From positions 21,507,209 through 21,571,208 of the forward strand of contig NC_134510.1 of assembly GCF_027942865.1 (NCBI RefSeq): a DNA stretch of 64,000 nucleotides, written 5' to 3'. Below the pieces are notes generated by a model. The model was not told the origin of the DNA, made no database searches, and worked only from the letters and a program-made list of their open reading frames with translations. This document shows, in pieces, positions 34,601 to 44,238 of this stretch. Position numbers and translations under genes: made by a program. The stretch comes from Odontesthes bonariensis (Eukaryota; Chordata; Actinopteri; Atheriniformes; Atherinopsidae). The stretch's first letter is position 1. Every line of letters starts with the position of its first letter.

Positions 34601-37600
34601 TTACTGATCCTGAGTCAGATCCTCCACCATAGGAGCATCCAAGGTCATATGAAGTCATGGTGGAAAACACCTGAGTGAGAAAACAAGCTAGGAATTAGAA
34701 CTGTTGTCATTTATGATGACTAAATATGATAGTAAGCATAAAAGGACAGTGTAAAAAGGTAACCTGCTTGGCTGTGAGTTTATTATCGACATTGAGACCA
34801 TAGAACGCCTTATCCACAGCCAGCAGAGCCACTTTAGCTCTCTGACCATGTAGATCAAATTGTAGAACAGACTGCTTTCCAGGTGCAGGTATTCCTGTAT
34901 GTTCTATCTAAATTAAGAATAAAAAATAGATATTTGTTAGTGTTGGTGTTATTCGATTAATAGATTAGAAGAAAAAAAAACCCACAGAGACTATCTGGTG
35001 CTTAAAGTAGCCTAAAGCAAGTCAAATCTGGATAGGCAACTGCATGAAACTCAACACTGCAATGTTTGCAAAAGTGGATCCAACATTTCTAATGTAATGT
35101 CTCCTTTGCATTATTTTTCCTACAATTTTTCACCATCTCTGTCATCACAAACAGAAAAGAATGTACAGGTAAATAAGTAACTAATTTAAGCACACACAGT
35201 CTACTGAGGTAAGGTTCTGTTTGTTTCCAGTCTCACTCAGCTCGGCCTGCATTCTTATCACCTCTGTTTACTCACCTTGACCTTTATCTCACATTCATCC
35301 CTGACATCTACCCACACAGAGTCAGCTACGATGTCACCATTATTGCCGTGATAATAGCCAATCACACGGAAAGACGGAACCATATCTGCCGTGATCTGCA
35401 TGTTGATCTTTACTGATACACCAATATCCACGGAGCCCGTATGTACTATGATCCCACGGCTTAGGACCTGCAACACACAATGAACAACCTTGAGTAAATG
35501 CCGCTATTTTTATTTATTTCCAAACACACCATGCTGAATTCAATCATATATCCTCACCATGTAGTATATGTGCCCTGTACTTGGGCCATTGACTGTGCTG
35601 AATGTGATGTCAAGAAAATCGTTCACAGAGTACAACCTGTTGGTAATTGACATGTAAAGGAAGCTGTTGTCTGAAGATGAAGCACGTTTTAGGTTTTTCC
35701 TCTCCTGCTGGTCACCTACTGACACCTGTAGGAGACAGAGGTGGAGACAGTTAAAACTGAATCGAATCGAATTTGGTAAAGCCTTTAACCAAGTTTGGGA
35801 ATACTAACTTCAACTGTAAACGAATTTTTATTTTGGACATTAATGGTATAAGACACCACCCCCTCCTGATTAGTGATCATTTTCCAAGATTCCTCTGAGG
35901 CTTTGATATTTATTGCCACACGAACTGCTGGGGAGCCATCTGAGAGACGGATGACTGCCTACAATGGGAACAAACCAAGTCTTGTTGAAAAGATCACCAG
36001 GGTCATGTACCTGTTGGTTTTTTACCGTTTGTTTGTGTGTGGCTTACCACCACATCGAGTGGATATCCAGGAATGAAATGAGAGCGAGTTCGAGAGAGAT
36101 CGATGGTGTATTTTTGGGAGTGGATGGGAAGGTAAACTTCTCCCTCTTGTATTTCACCACCTAAGCAAATGAATGCACACAGCAAAATCAAAAACCATAT
36201 CATGGAGTAAATTCAGAATACATTATGTAATACTGTTTGCACCAGCAGTCTGGTCACTAACATGTTTCTAATGCAATTTTATGGGTAATATTTTTCTTGG
36301 GTAAAATGTTTCCCCTTACCCATTCATGTCATCATCACTTTAACATGAAGTTTAGGTCAGTGTTATTCTAAAAGGTCAACCTCACCCAAGACTGAGATCT
36401 CTGGAACTCTTAATCAGGTTCTCCTCAGGAATTTTCCTGTATTTAGTATTTAGAGTCATCTACCATTCCCTCATTCTGACCATGGAGAACATCGTGCAGG
36501 GATGGCATTTCTGGAGGAGAGGTGTTGGGTTTGCACCAATGACTTGGTTTAACTCAATGGTCAAAACTTTTTCCAATTTCAGTGTATCAGACCAAAGAAC
36601 CTTGATTGTAACATGCTTGTAGAGTCTGTCAGATGTTGTTGTCCCCCCCCCCCATAAACACTGGCTTTTTTCTTGCCAGGTTTCTATGCAGCCCATTCTC
36701 GTGGAGTGTACAGCTTACAGTAGCCTGATTGGCTTTTACGCTTCATAATTTGACTATGTTTTGTAGGTCCATTATATAGAAGCCCAAAACATTTAAATTC
36801 CAGATTGCAAACTATTATTCTTAACTTCTCTACACTGACACCACGATAGGGTCGAAAGAATTTAAGTCGCAGTTGAAGGTTTAACTAACTAGTAATATAC
36901 TGTGTGACAGTGTGTGTCCTTTACTTTGAAGGTTGGTGACAAAAACTCCAAAATAGAGTTGCAATCCTTTTTCCTGCAAATCAGAGAGAGTGTGGTTGTG
37001 CTGTTCCTTGAGTTTTGAATTAAGGTCTTTTAACTTAAGAGTAGCTCTTGCAGTTCCATCCTTAATCTGAAAAAAAATGGCACGTATTGTTGGTTTAATA
37101 GAATATTTAGGAGATACAAAATGTTGTTAAATCTTAAAATAAAAAGCAAAATAAACTCAAGGACAGAAATTTTGCTTTCTCACCGAATTAATGAGCTCCA
37201 GTCCCTTGATAATGGTAGGTTTGATTTTTTTACCCTGGGCTGTATCTTTTGTGACTACTCCAAACTGGCAGTGGTACACTCCTGTGACTTTCTCACCATA
37301 TGAGTACCTGAAAAATTATTATTTACTGTCATAATCGAAACAGAAAGAGAGGATGAAAAGGCAACATTTGCAGCTGAAACACACAAAAGATTAGCTTGAT
37401 CAAAACATTCATTCATTTGTCTTAAAGCTGCCGTTGGCAGGTTTTCAAATTTCCGAGTCTAAAGTCGGAAAATTCGAACTGATACAACTTTCAGGTCCCT
37501 CCCCCAACCTCTACCAAGCTCCAAACCGCCCCCCCAAACCCCTCCTCCTCTGTGGACGAGGTTGTGCACGTTAGTTCACACCAGTGTGCGCGCACACAAG

Positions 37601-40091
37601 CTGGGGGCAGACTCACGCTCAGCATGGAAGACATGGTTGGTGACCCCCCTAACGTGATTGGTTAAAAACAGCCGGGAGCGCTCGATTTTTGCAAGCACGA
37701 TTACAGGCTTTAGAGGGAGCTACAGAATTCGGGATTTTTCCTAAACAGCCTATTTAATATTCTACTTCCAGAATCCCATGACAGTTCAAGCTAAAATGAC
37801 TAAAAAAAAGTTGCCGACGGCACCTTTAAAGTATTGGTGAAATAAAGACAGATAATGCCTTATTTAGAGGCTGTATTGTCTATGCCCTGTTCACTCCCGT
37901 TATATGGATATACGCGGATCTCGAGTATTTTATGCCAGAAATAAGGTCCAGGTTTAAAAAAAAAAAAATGGACTTCCCCTTTAAGGTCATGACAGAAAAT
38001 GCGACAGTGGCCGTACCGTAGGTGGTATGTGAGGCCCGGCGTGAGAAATTTGTGATCCAAAATATCAAAAGTAAGCTCACACATCCCCTACCAGTCACCT
38101 ACACGTAAAGCTAGTAAAACTAGCAGCCAGGTACTGACTGTTTTTCTCCTGATCTCTGTGCTCCCATATCATTTTGATACGAATAAATTTCCAATAAAGC
38201 TGCTTTCGTTCACACATTTTTCTGTTTTGAAATCTTTTCTGTGCTCTTAGAAAATACTGATTTTAGAACTTCAGTGTCATCTGATAAACTAACTATGCAG
38301 TCATCATGGATATATTCATGCATGTATGACCTCCCAGATAGAAAATCAGAAGAAGAATGTCTTCATTCTCCCAACTACAACAGTGATGCATCTGAAAGCA
38401 GCTCACAGGCGCTGCAGCCTTTCACAAGGCATAAAAAGAAGTGTTCCTGCAGCAGGGGGACAGACAGAAAGGCAGAAATTGGAGAGTTTTTTTCTAAAAG
38501 TTATTGAAAAGTATCTAAAACTAGCAGAAGAAAAGGATTGGGTGCAGTGAAAGTGTGTAATAGGACTGAATTGTTTGGGTCTCATGCCCGGTGCGTGACT
38601 TGAGACCCCTGGAGACTTACATGGCTGAGATGGTGAAGTCAAGACTTTCATCATTCAACAAAACGTAGCGCTGCTCCATGGCGATGTTCACGTCAAAACT
38701 TGGTAAAACTAAGGCGTGTCACAGTTTTTGTAGAGATAAGACACTTTATCTGTTCATATTAGGGGAAAAGTCAAACATCTTAATAAATACTGTACTTACC
38801 AAATTTTTGGACTTTGAACTCCCGGACTGCGACATTGTTTTCGTCACCTTCGTAGTGTGCTTTAATCTTCCACGTTCCCATTCTTCATAAAGGAAATCTA
38901 CATGTCAATGTTGTTTGTCGTATGTTAATCACAGTTTACTACACATTTGATTTTTTAACATACTCGGAAACACTGGGTATGGAGAATTGGCTTCTGTAGA
39001 TCCCTCCCTTGGCACCCACAAAGGATTTCATCACTGTGTTTCCACCTGCATTCTGTCACAGAACAATACAATCAAGGACCATGACATTAAACTATGAAGA
39101 TATTCTTTCTTTCTCTTTATAAGTTGTAATGTATTTACAATATCCACTCACAACTACTGATATCTTTACTGGATCCTGGCAAGGCCTTAACATGTGGTCG
39201 AGAGTGAATATCCTGTATTGCACTAGTGAAATATAATCCACATTAAAAGACTTTACAATTTATTCTTTGATTGAAATTTCTTCCGATTTCTCGAAACATG
39301 TTGACATTGTCGTTACCTTTTTGTGTTGGGTTGTAGACTGGCTGATCAGTCTGAATGAAGATATATCCCCTGTGTTCTGAAACCAGGACCTTTGTTGCCT
39401 TTCTAGTTGTGCCAGGGCCATGTGCCCAAAGGTTGAGGTAGGGACGTTTGGTTGTTGATGATTTTTGAATTTGTGACCAAATGTCCCTTTTTATCTGTGA
39501 AGATAAAATGAGAAGTTTGGGTCATAGATATCTCAGTCCGATCTGAACTGTTTTGATTCTTCTTATTTTGATTAAGTTTTCATACCATGAGCTCAATAGT
39601 TTGGATCTTCCCTTCTGTAGCACAGCTAATAGGTTCCTTTTCGGACACGATTATTCCAGACTCATGCTCCAGGTAGAGAGTATCAGGATTATTGAGACAA
39701 TTCCCTCCCGTTTGGACAAACACTTTCTCTTTAACACCGAGGTGAAAGACATTTGGGGCAGAAATGAAGAATCTGCGCACAAAAATGAGAAAAATACCTT
39801 TTACTCCATCCTTCATTTGACATGAATTGAATTTTATGCTGGTAAACATTTGCTTTGCAGCTTATTTTTTTCTTAGCTATCGCGTTGACAGTTAGGACAT
39901 ACTGACAGTACAAGAAAATAACTTAATTTCTTATGCAAATAACAGAAAGCATATTTCAATATCTCCACATTAATGACAAATATGCATGACAGTACTGTAT
40001 TACATTATATTGACTCTTGCATTTACCTGTTTCCCTCTGAACCCCCCATAGTCAAGCTTAGGAGCAGGATCAAAAAAGTGTGGGACTTCAT
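22699..40091 (-). CDS. c4: Complement component C4, complete (41 exons)
   Basis: Secreted precursor of the classical/lectin C3 convertase. Coding exons: 40091-40027, 39772-39586, 39494-39317, 39222-39152, 39052-38964, 38882-38800, 38708-38621, 37307-37184, 37066-36925, 36160-36048, 35958-35809, 35725-35558, 35467-35276, 34907-34764, 34670-34547, 32267-32196, 32037-31828, 31722-31620, 31359-31289, 31187-31048, 30943-30728, 30628-30577, 30491-30402, 30322-30116, 29747-29669, 29504-29312, 29200-29105, 28163-28001, 27820-27627, 27547-27389, 27301-27242, 27155-27074, 26999-26870, 26764-26674, 25556-25482, 24649-24547, 24452-24363, 23456-23352, 23253-23170, 23061-22929 and 22837-22699. They sum to 1684 aa, with all phases consistent. 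It has a signal peptide ([17 protein letters not shown]), macroglobulin domains, C4a, thioester domain, CUB and a C-terminal C345C domain. Three chains are predicted. The RKRR site and acidic tyrosine tract before the gamma chain favour C4 over C3 or C5. Confidence 0.96.
26870..26999 (-). other. C4 tyrosine-rich segment and alpha/gamma processing site
   Basis: The exon encodes NYDYDYNYE followed by KQARKRR and DLENN. In C4 the acidic tyrosines are sulphated and the basic tetrad is cut to release the gamma chain; RKRR fits furin. Both features sit where expected, just before YTVCV. Confidence 0.8.
27999..28000 (-). other. GC donor of a GC-AG intron in C4
   Basis: Exon 28163-28001 ends CAAG and the intron starts GCATGT. 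Only this cut gives the required phase 1 into exon 27820-27627; the GT four bases further on breaks the frame. CAAG before GC and the -ATGT context fit known GC-AG donors. Confidence 0.65.
28312..28890. mobile_element. TTAA-type inverted-repeat element in a C4 intron
   Basis: TTAAAGGGACACTGTGTAAT at the left is mirrored exactly by ATTACACAGTGTCCCTTTAA at the right (20 bp). It is 579 bp long and non-coding. It lies in the intron between exons 29200-29105 and 28163-28001. It has the same end structure as the elements at 7401 and 37422. Confidence 0.75.
30116..30322 (-). other. C4 thioester exon with GCLEQ motif
   Basis: The exon reads LPRGCLEQT where C3, C4 and alpha-2-macroglobulin relatives usually have GCGEQ. 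The codons are GGG TGT TTA GAA CAG. The bond-forming Cys (985) and Gln (988) are kept, and the Gly between Cys and Glu is Leu. The catalytic-position residue in exon 29504-29312 is His (PNPVLH, residue 1113), as in human C4B. Confidence 0.85.
31828..32267 (-). other. C4 beta/alpha cleavage site and C4a anaphylatoxin
   Basis: Exon 32267-32196 encodes SVRRQR then SVEF: RRQR (residues 649-652) fits the furin R-X-K/R-R rule and sits at the known beta/alpha junction. The following exon 32037-31828 holds the anaphylatoxin, with Cys at 674, 675, 688, 704, 711 and 712, the family's six-cysteine pattern. It ends SGFGR (R733), the expected C1s/MASP-2 cut, followed by TDIEEFF. Confidence 0.88.
32070..32145 (-). 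mobile_element. Very short retroposed tail with 11-bp target-site duplication
   Basis: ACATTAAAAGC occurs at 32070-32080 and again at 32135-32145, flanking a 54-bp insert ending in ATAGAAAATGGATGGATGGATGG. The insert is the end of the common fish repeat seen at 5650. The repeated flanks show that only this stub was inserted, in the C4 intron next to the C4a exon. Confidence 0.7.
33067..33097. repeat. Tandem TATGGCTCGG, three units
   Basis: Three 10-bp units in a row in the large C4 intron, next to ACGGCACGGCTCA. The ACGGCTCGG theme is common in fish interspersed repeats. Confidence 0.6.
33406..33730. mobile_element. Inverted-repeat element with internal 22-bp perfect hairpin
   Basis: Ends GAAAACTGAATAAAGTAGCC (33406-33425) and GGCTACTTTATTCAGTTTCC (33711-33730) are reverse complements at 19 of 20 positions. 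Inside, 33564-33585 and 33594-33615 form a perfect 22-bp palindromic pair around ATAAATAA; each arm contains CTCGAGATAACGAG or its complement. The element is non-coding and lies in the 2.3-kb C4 intron 32268-34546. Confidence 0.75.
34309..34481. mobile_element. GC-rich inverted-repeat element with GGATCCG motifs
   Basis: CCCAGATAGCAGTGGACTCCGG at the left mirrors CCGGAGTCCGTTTGCTATCTGGG at the right with a small mismatch zone. GGATCCG or a close variant recurs inside. A related copy of the left end (ATAGCGTTGGACTACGGGGCGGATC) starts at about 34176, so the block appears duplicated. It is much richer in GC than the surrounding intron. Confidence 0.6.
37422..37829. mobile_element. TTAA-type inverted-repeat element in a C4 intron
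   Basis: The left end TTAAAGCTGCCGTTGGCA and the reverse complement of the right end, TTAAAGGTGCCGTCGGCA, match at 16 of 18 positions. The element is 408 bp, in the intron between exons 38708-38621 and 37307-37184. Confidence 0.7.
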
Positions 40092-41108
40092 TGTGCCACT
40101 TCTGTTGCTTTGCCTGCTCTGACACAGGTCGAGAAATAACAGAGGGTTTATCAGTCCTCCGCCCCAGTATTTCTCAATCGTTGGATCGGACAATGCCCTC
40201 CCACTGTTTTTCTCCCCACTGAGACATCTTATCGATATTTTTTTCTTATTTAACATGTAACTGGCAATGAATAATTACATAAAACTGTGATAGCATGATA
40301 AAGCACGTGAGCTGATATGTGGAAATGACACACAATATGATTCTATACAGTGTAAGTTAATACAAAGATGCTTAATCTAAATGAATGTCCCTAAATTAAA
40401 TCAGGGCATAAAAGACTGAAATTCGCACATCTGACTACAGCCTATTTGACATCTAATAAGTTGATTTTATTTTCATCAGTGCATGGCTTGCAGCGGGGAA
40501 AGGGTTCGCCTCAGTTTCACAATGTGTAACCTCCCTCTCATTGGTCACTGCCAAGTCAGCCAGATTTCCCCCAAATCATGTGATTTACGAGAAATCAAGT
40601 GTTGTCTTTTTGGGTTTTGGGTTGGAGTGAGCGCTCTTCAAACAGGACTTCAAGCATGTCAGACTAGTTCATCTTCAAAATCCCTGTCAACAGTTGCTTC
40701 ATTTTTCTTTTTTTTTTTAAATATTAGTCATCGTCTCTCTAAACTCACTCAAGCTGTTTCTCTCAGACATTAAAGTCGTGTTCTGTTGTAGAACGGGTCT
40801 AATCTTTCACATTACGTGTCACAACGCGTAAACATCCAAGTGAAAAACAAGTTGCCAAACTGTTTTCATTGTGGCTTTATAGTTTTGTTGGCACTGCGCT
40901 TGCTCGACTATTTGACTGAGCTCATTTGTACTTTAACCAGTGTCCTCTGTTTGAGCCACTAAATGTGGGCATTTTGAAACAGGACATGTCAATACAGTGA
41001 CGGTATTTCACCCAAAGGAGTGTCTTGGTTGGAGTTTTCTTTTCTTGTTACCGTCTTTAAATGAAACAGAATGACAAGAGACAAAGATGCTGAAATAATC
41101 CTCAAAGC
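40092..41108. other. C4 upstream region
   Basis: About 1 kb between the C4 ATG and the poly(A) signal of the next gene upstream, so it should contain the C4 promoter. A GC box (GGGGCGGAG on the minus strand, near 40160-40170) is the only element I can point to. No TATA at a convincing distance. Confidence 0.45.
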
Positions 41109-41114
41109 TTTATT
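41109..41114 (-). terminator. Poly(A) signal of the small unidentified gene
   Basis: AATAAA on the minus strand, about 600 nt after the TGA at 41718-41716. Confidence 0.5.
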
Positions 41115-41715
41115 TTGCTATAAAAACAGCATAAAAAGCAGCAAAAGGAGTAAGAAATACATATCTGTCTTATTTTCTTTTTACAGAAAACATTGTGATA
41201 TTCAACATTATCATACCGAAAGGCCATTTGTTTAAATTTTTCATCCTATTATTGCTGGCAAATGTTTACACTTTTGATTGTAAAGTATCAATAACACATT
41301 CTCATAGTTCTTGTGGAAATGGAAGCACATTAAGCCATGCAAATCTTTATGGAAATCCTCAATGATCAGCACAAAGAACACATTTATAGAGTTTCTGAAA
41401 ACAGGCTTCAGTTTTCCAACATGCAGGAACTTTATTTAAGTGTATTGACATCTATATTTCACATCATATTTTTTTTTTAAAATGACTCTCTCTTCATACA
41501 CAGTACATGTTTTGATGTACATACCTTCATGACTTAACTGAAAGTTAATGTCAGAATTTTTCTAAGGAGCCTGAAACCTGGAATTTCAGCCAAAATAAAC
41601 AACAAACATATGTTTGGCATATGGAGTACACATCTTGGTCAGCCTTTTCCATCAGTGTCGTTTGACAACCACAGAATTTTCTTAACGGTCACAAAGCAGC
41701 TGCATAACGCTCCGT

Positions 41716-44174
41716 TCAGTCCCGTGTTGATCCCTGTGTCTGGGAGTCAAAGAGAGTTGGGGGCATGATGTCCATCCACAACTCCTGGATATGGAGAAGC
41801 ACAACAAGAATTGCGTTTGGACAATCAACACCAGACTCCCTGTCAAACTTGGGATTAGCAGCAATGGCGTTCTTCAGCCCTGGAATTAAATCCTGCGATG
41901 AATGTTTTTGGGAAAATATAAAAGATTAATTAGCGCAAGTGAAATATCTTTTTTTTTCAAATTTCATTTTAAACATTTGATGGTTGTTGATAGACTTAAG
42001 AAGTGTGAATAGAAATGGAATCCCATTTCTTTCCACCAAATGTGTTTTAAGTAGGTCTTATTTAACTGTTTAACTATGATTATTTACAGACTAGCGATCA
42101 AGTAAACAATGGCGATACTTACATTATGCTCCATCAATAATACAAGAATAAAAGTTCCAGATAAGAAGCAATTAATTATGTGTCTCTATGCATATTAAGG
42201 ACTAAAGTCTAATTCTTTTTATCTAACTTCTTCCAGTTTATTGTAGAGTCCACTCTCCTCCGTCCTGCGTCCGTCCTCAACTGCTGCTGGTTCAGTGTGC
42301 CTGTGCTCGTCCCCCTCTCTGTCAGTGTCCCCCACTATCCATCTCATTTCATGCAGGAGTGGGGTTACCTAAGAGACTGGGCTTCAATAGAGAAAATCTG
42401 CTTTTCTACAATTAACTGTGAAAGTGACAGAAGGAAGGGAAGGGAGGGGAGCAGACCCAGAGAACGGAAGGAGAGAGATATGCGCATGGCAGGTAGAGAC
42501 ATGCAAAGTTCTGCAGTTCTTCCATTTATCCATATATTCCGCACTTTGCACAGATCCAAAGTCGTATGCACTTTAAATCTGCATGGGATTTAACATAAAT
42601 TCAGCTTGTGATATTTCTTCTCTTCTTCTATTTGTGATTTGTTCACACGCGTTTATCCCAGATATACATTTCAATTTTCAAGCATCTCAGGCTTGAATTG
42701 GGATTAGGCCAAATTAGGTTGCATTACACTGATCCCATTGCAGATGAATTCTGCTTCACCGTAATCTCTAAAAATTCAGAGGGAGTGACCAATGGGTTTG
42801 CATGGTGAGAAGTGCACAAAAGGGTGTGGCGTGGGAATGTCCTCAGGGGTCAGGAATGAGGGTGGAGGGGTCAGAGGTCAGAGCCAGCTGGACGGCACAC
42901 AAGAGGAGATGAGGGTGAGAAAAGGAGGGGAGGGAGTAGCCCAGGACTTATTGACTGAACCGTATGGGACGTTAACATTGAACTGATGGGAGGCTCACTG
43001 ACCAATGTGGAATCAGGGAGAAACTGAGCCAGGACACACTTGTCTAGTGGCCCGTAGTAATTCATAAGTGACAAAACCTTCACTTCAATCCAGAAGCCCT
43101 TATCAAAATGCAGCGGCGGATCACAAGCCGTGTGTACTGGTATTCAGTCACAATATGAAGAGTTATATGAACCCACAATGCAATCACTGAACTATAAATT
43201 ACGGACCTACTGATGAGAACCCATCTTCCCAAACCGAATATTTGTAAAAATGTCTGACGATATTGAAAAGTTGAATATTTTTGCATGATTTTTATCATCA
43301 GCTTGCAGTTTAAGTCCATACCTCACCATCTGCCTCATATCACAGTTTGTTTCTTGCTCATGTTTTTAACCTCACAGCAGTTATGATCATTTACGGCAGA
43401 AAAGCACAGTGTGTCATTTTCAACAGTGTCTCTTTATTTCAGAGAGCAGTTTCTAACATGTGCCAGCTGACAATTAAATACATTTTTCACAGATATGACA
43501 AATCGTTAAGAAAAAGAAAAAAAAAAAACAGTAAGGAGGTGTTTACAGGGAAACATATCCAAACACACACAGAACGATTTGTCTTATTGCAGTTAACGGT
43601 TAAAGCTGCATTCATGGCTAGAATGCCGTTTAGTGTTTCAAGCACAAATTATTTACATACAGTTCTCAGTGATGAAATGCTTTATTGTGTCCTGTTATCG
43701 TGGCTTAAAGGTACTTTTTATGTCTCAAAGATGCAGACAGGAGGGCGAGTGTATGTAAGCCGTGTTTTTAAAGGGGACCGAGGAAGAGGGCCGGGTCAGT
43801 AAGGGCAGTAGGCAGTCTGTGGACACAGTGGTCACGGTGGTCTAAAAAGGACAATCTTGGGGTCCCGTCCAGGGGGTCAACATGCAAATATTAACCCCCG
43901 TGTGAAAAGCCTCGGAGCAGATCAATTTTCTCACGTCGCTCTTGCTGCCCATGACTGTGAATGTGCACACCCACACGCCACATGATGTTCTCATATCTGA
44001 TGAAAATGAGTCTCAACAATAGAGGAAGCAGCTGTATTTCGACAAAGGTTGCACGATATCATGAGTCAGCACTGAAACAACCTTAATGTCTCACATGCTC
44101 ACACGACATACACCTGGGTTGTTTGGATTCTCAAAATCGTCATCGCGAAGGAACTGTGAATATGGGACAAACAT
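41716..44174 (-). CDS. Unrecognised small three-exon gene, 123 aa
   Basis: Exons 44174-44114, 43136-43003 and 41892-41716 join with good donors (CCAG/GTGTAT, ATTG/GTCAGT) and acceptors (ATACCAG, CATCGCAG) into one frame of 123 codons plus TGA. The phases fit at both junctions (1, then 0). The ATG has A at -3 and a TAA in frame 12 nt upstream. An alternative is that TTCACAG (ending 44154) is an acceptor and earlier exons exist. The protein starts MFVPYSQFLRDDDF and has an aromatic stretch HFDKGFWIEV. It ends in predicted helices with DCPNAILVVLLHIQELW. No signal peptide or membrane segment. I do not recognise the family and infer no function. It starts 65 nt after the lectin stop, on the same strand. 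Confidence 0.5.
43433..43438 (-). terminator. Candidate poly(A) signal for the lectin gene
   Basis: AATAAA on the minus strand, about 800 nt past the lectin stop. If used, the lectin 3' UTR would overlap the first exon and first intron of the small gene on the same strand. Confidence 0.35.
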
Positions 44175-44238
44175 GTTAAGGTTTTATACAACATAGTGAG
44201 AACTTCAGCATCTTTAGTCATTTTAAATATCTCCGCTC

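Noticed and set aside
43347-43802. 151-codon plus-strand open frame
   Set aside because: No domain, low-complexity Lys run, no splice context, and it lies antisense to the intron/3' UTR of minus-strand genes.
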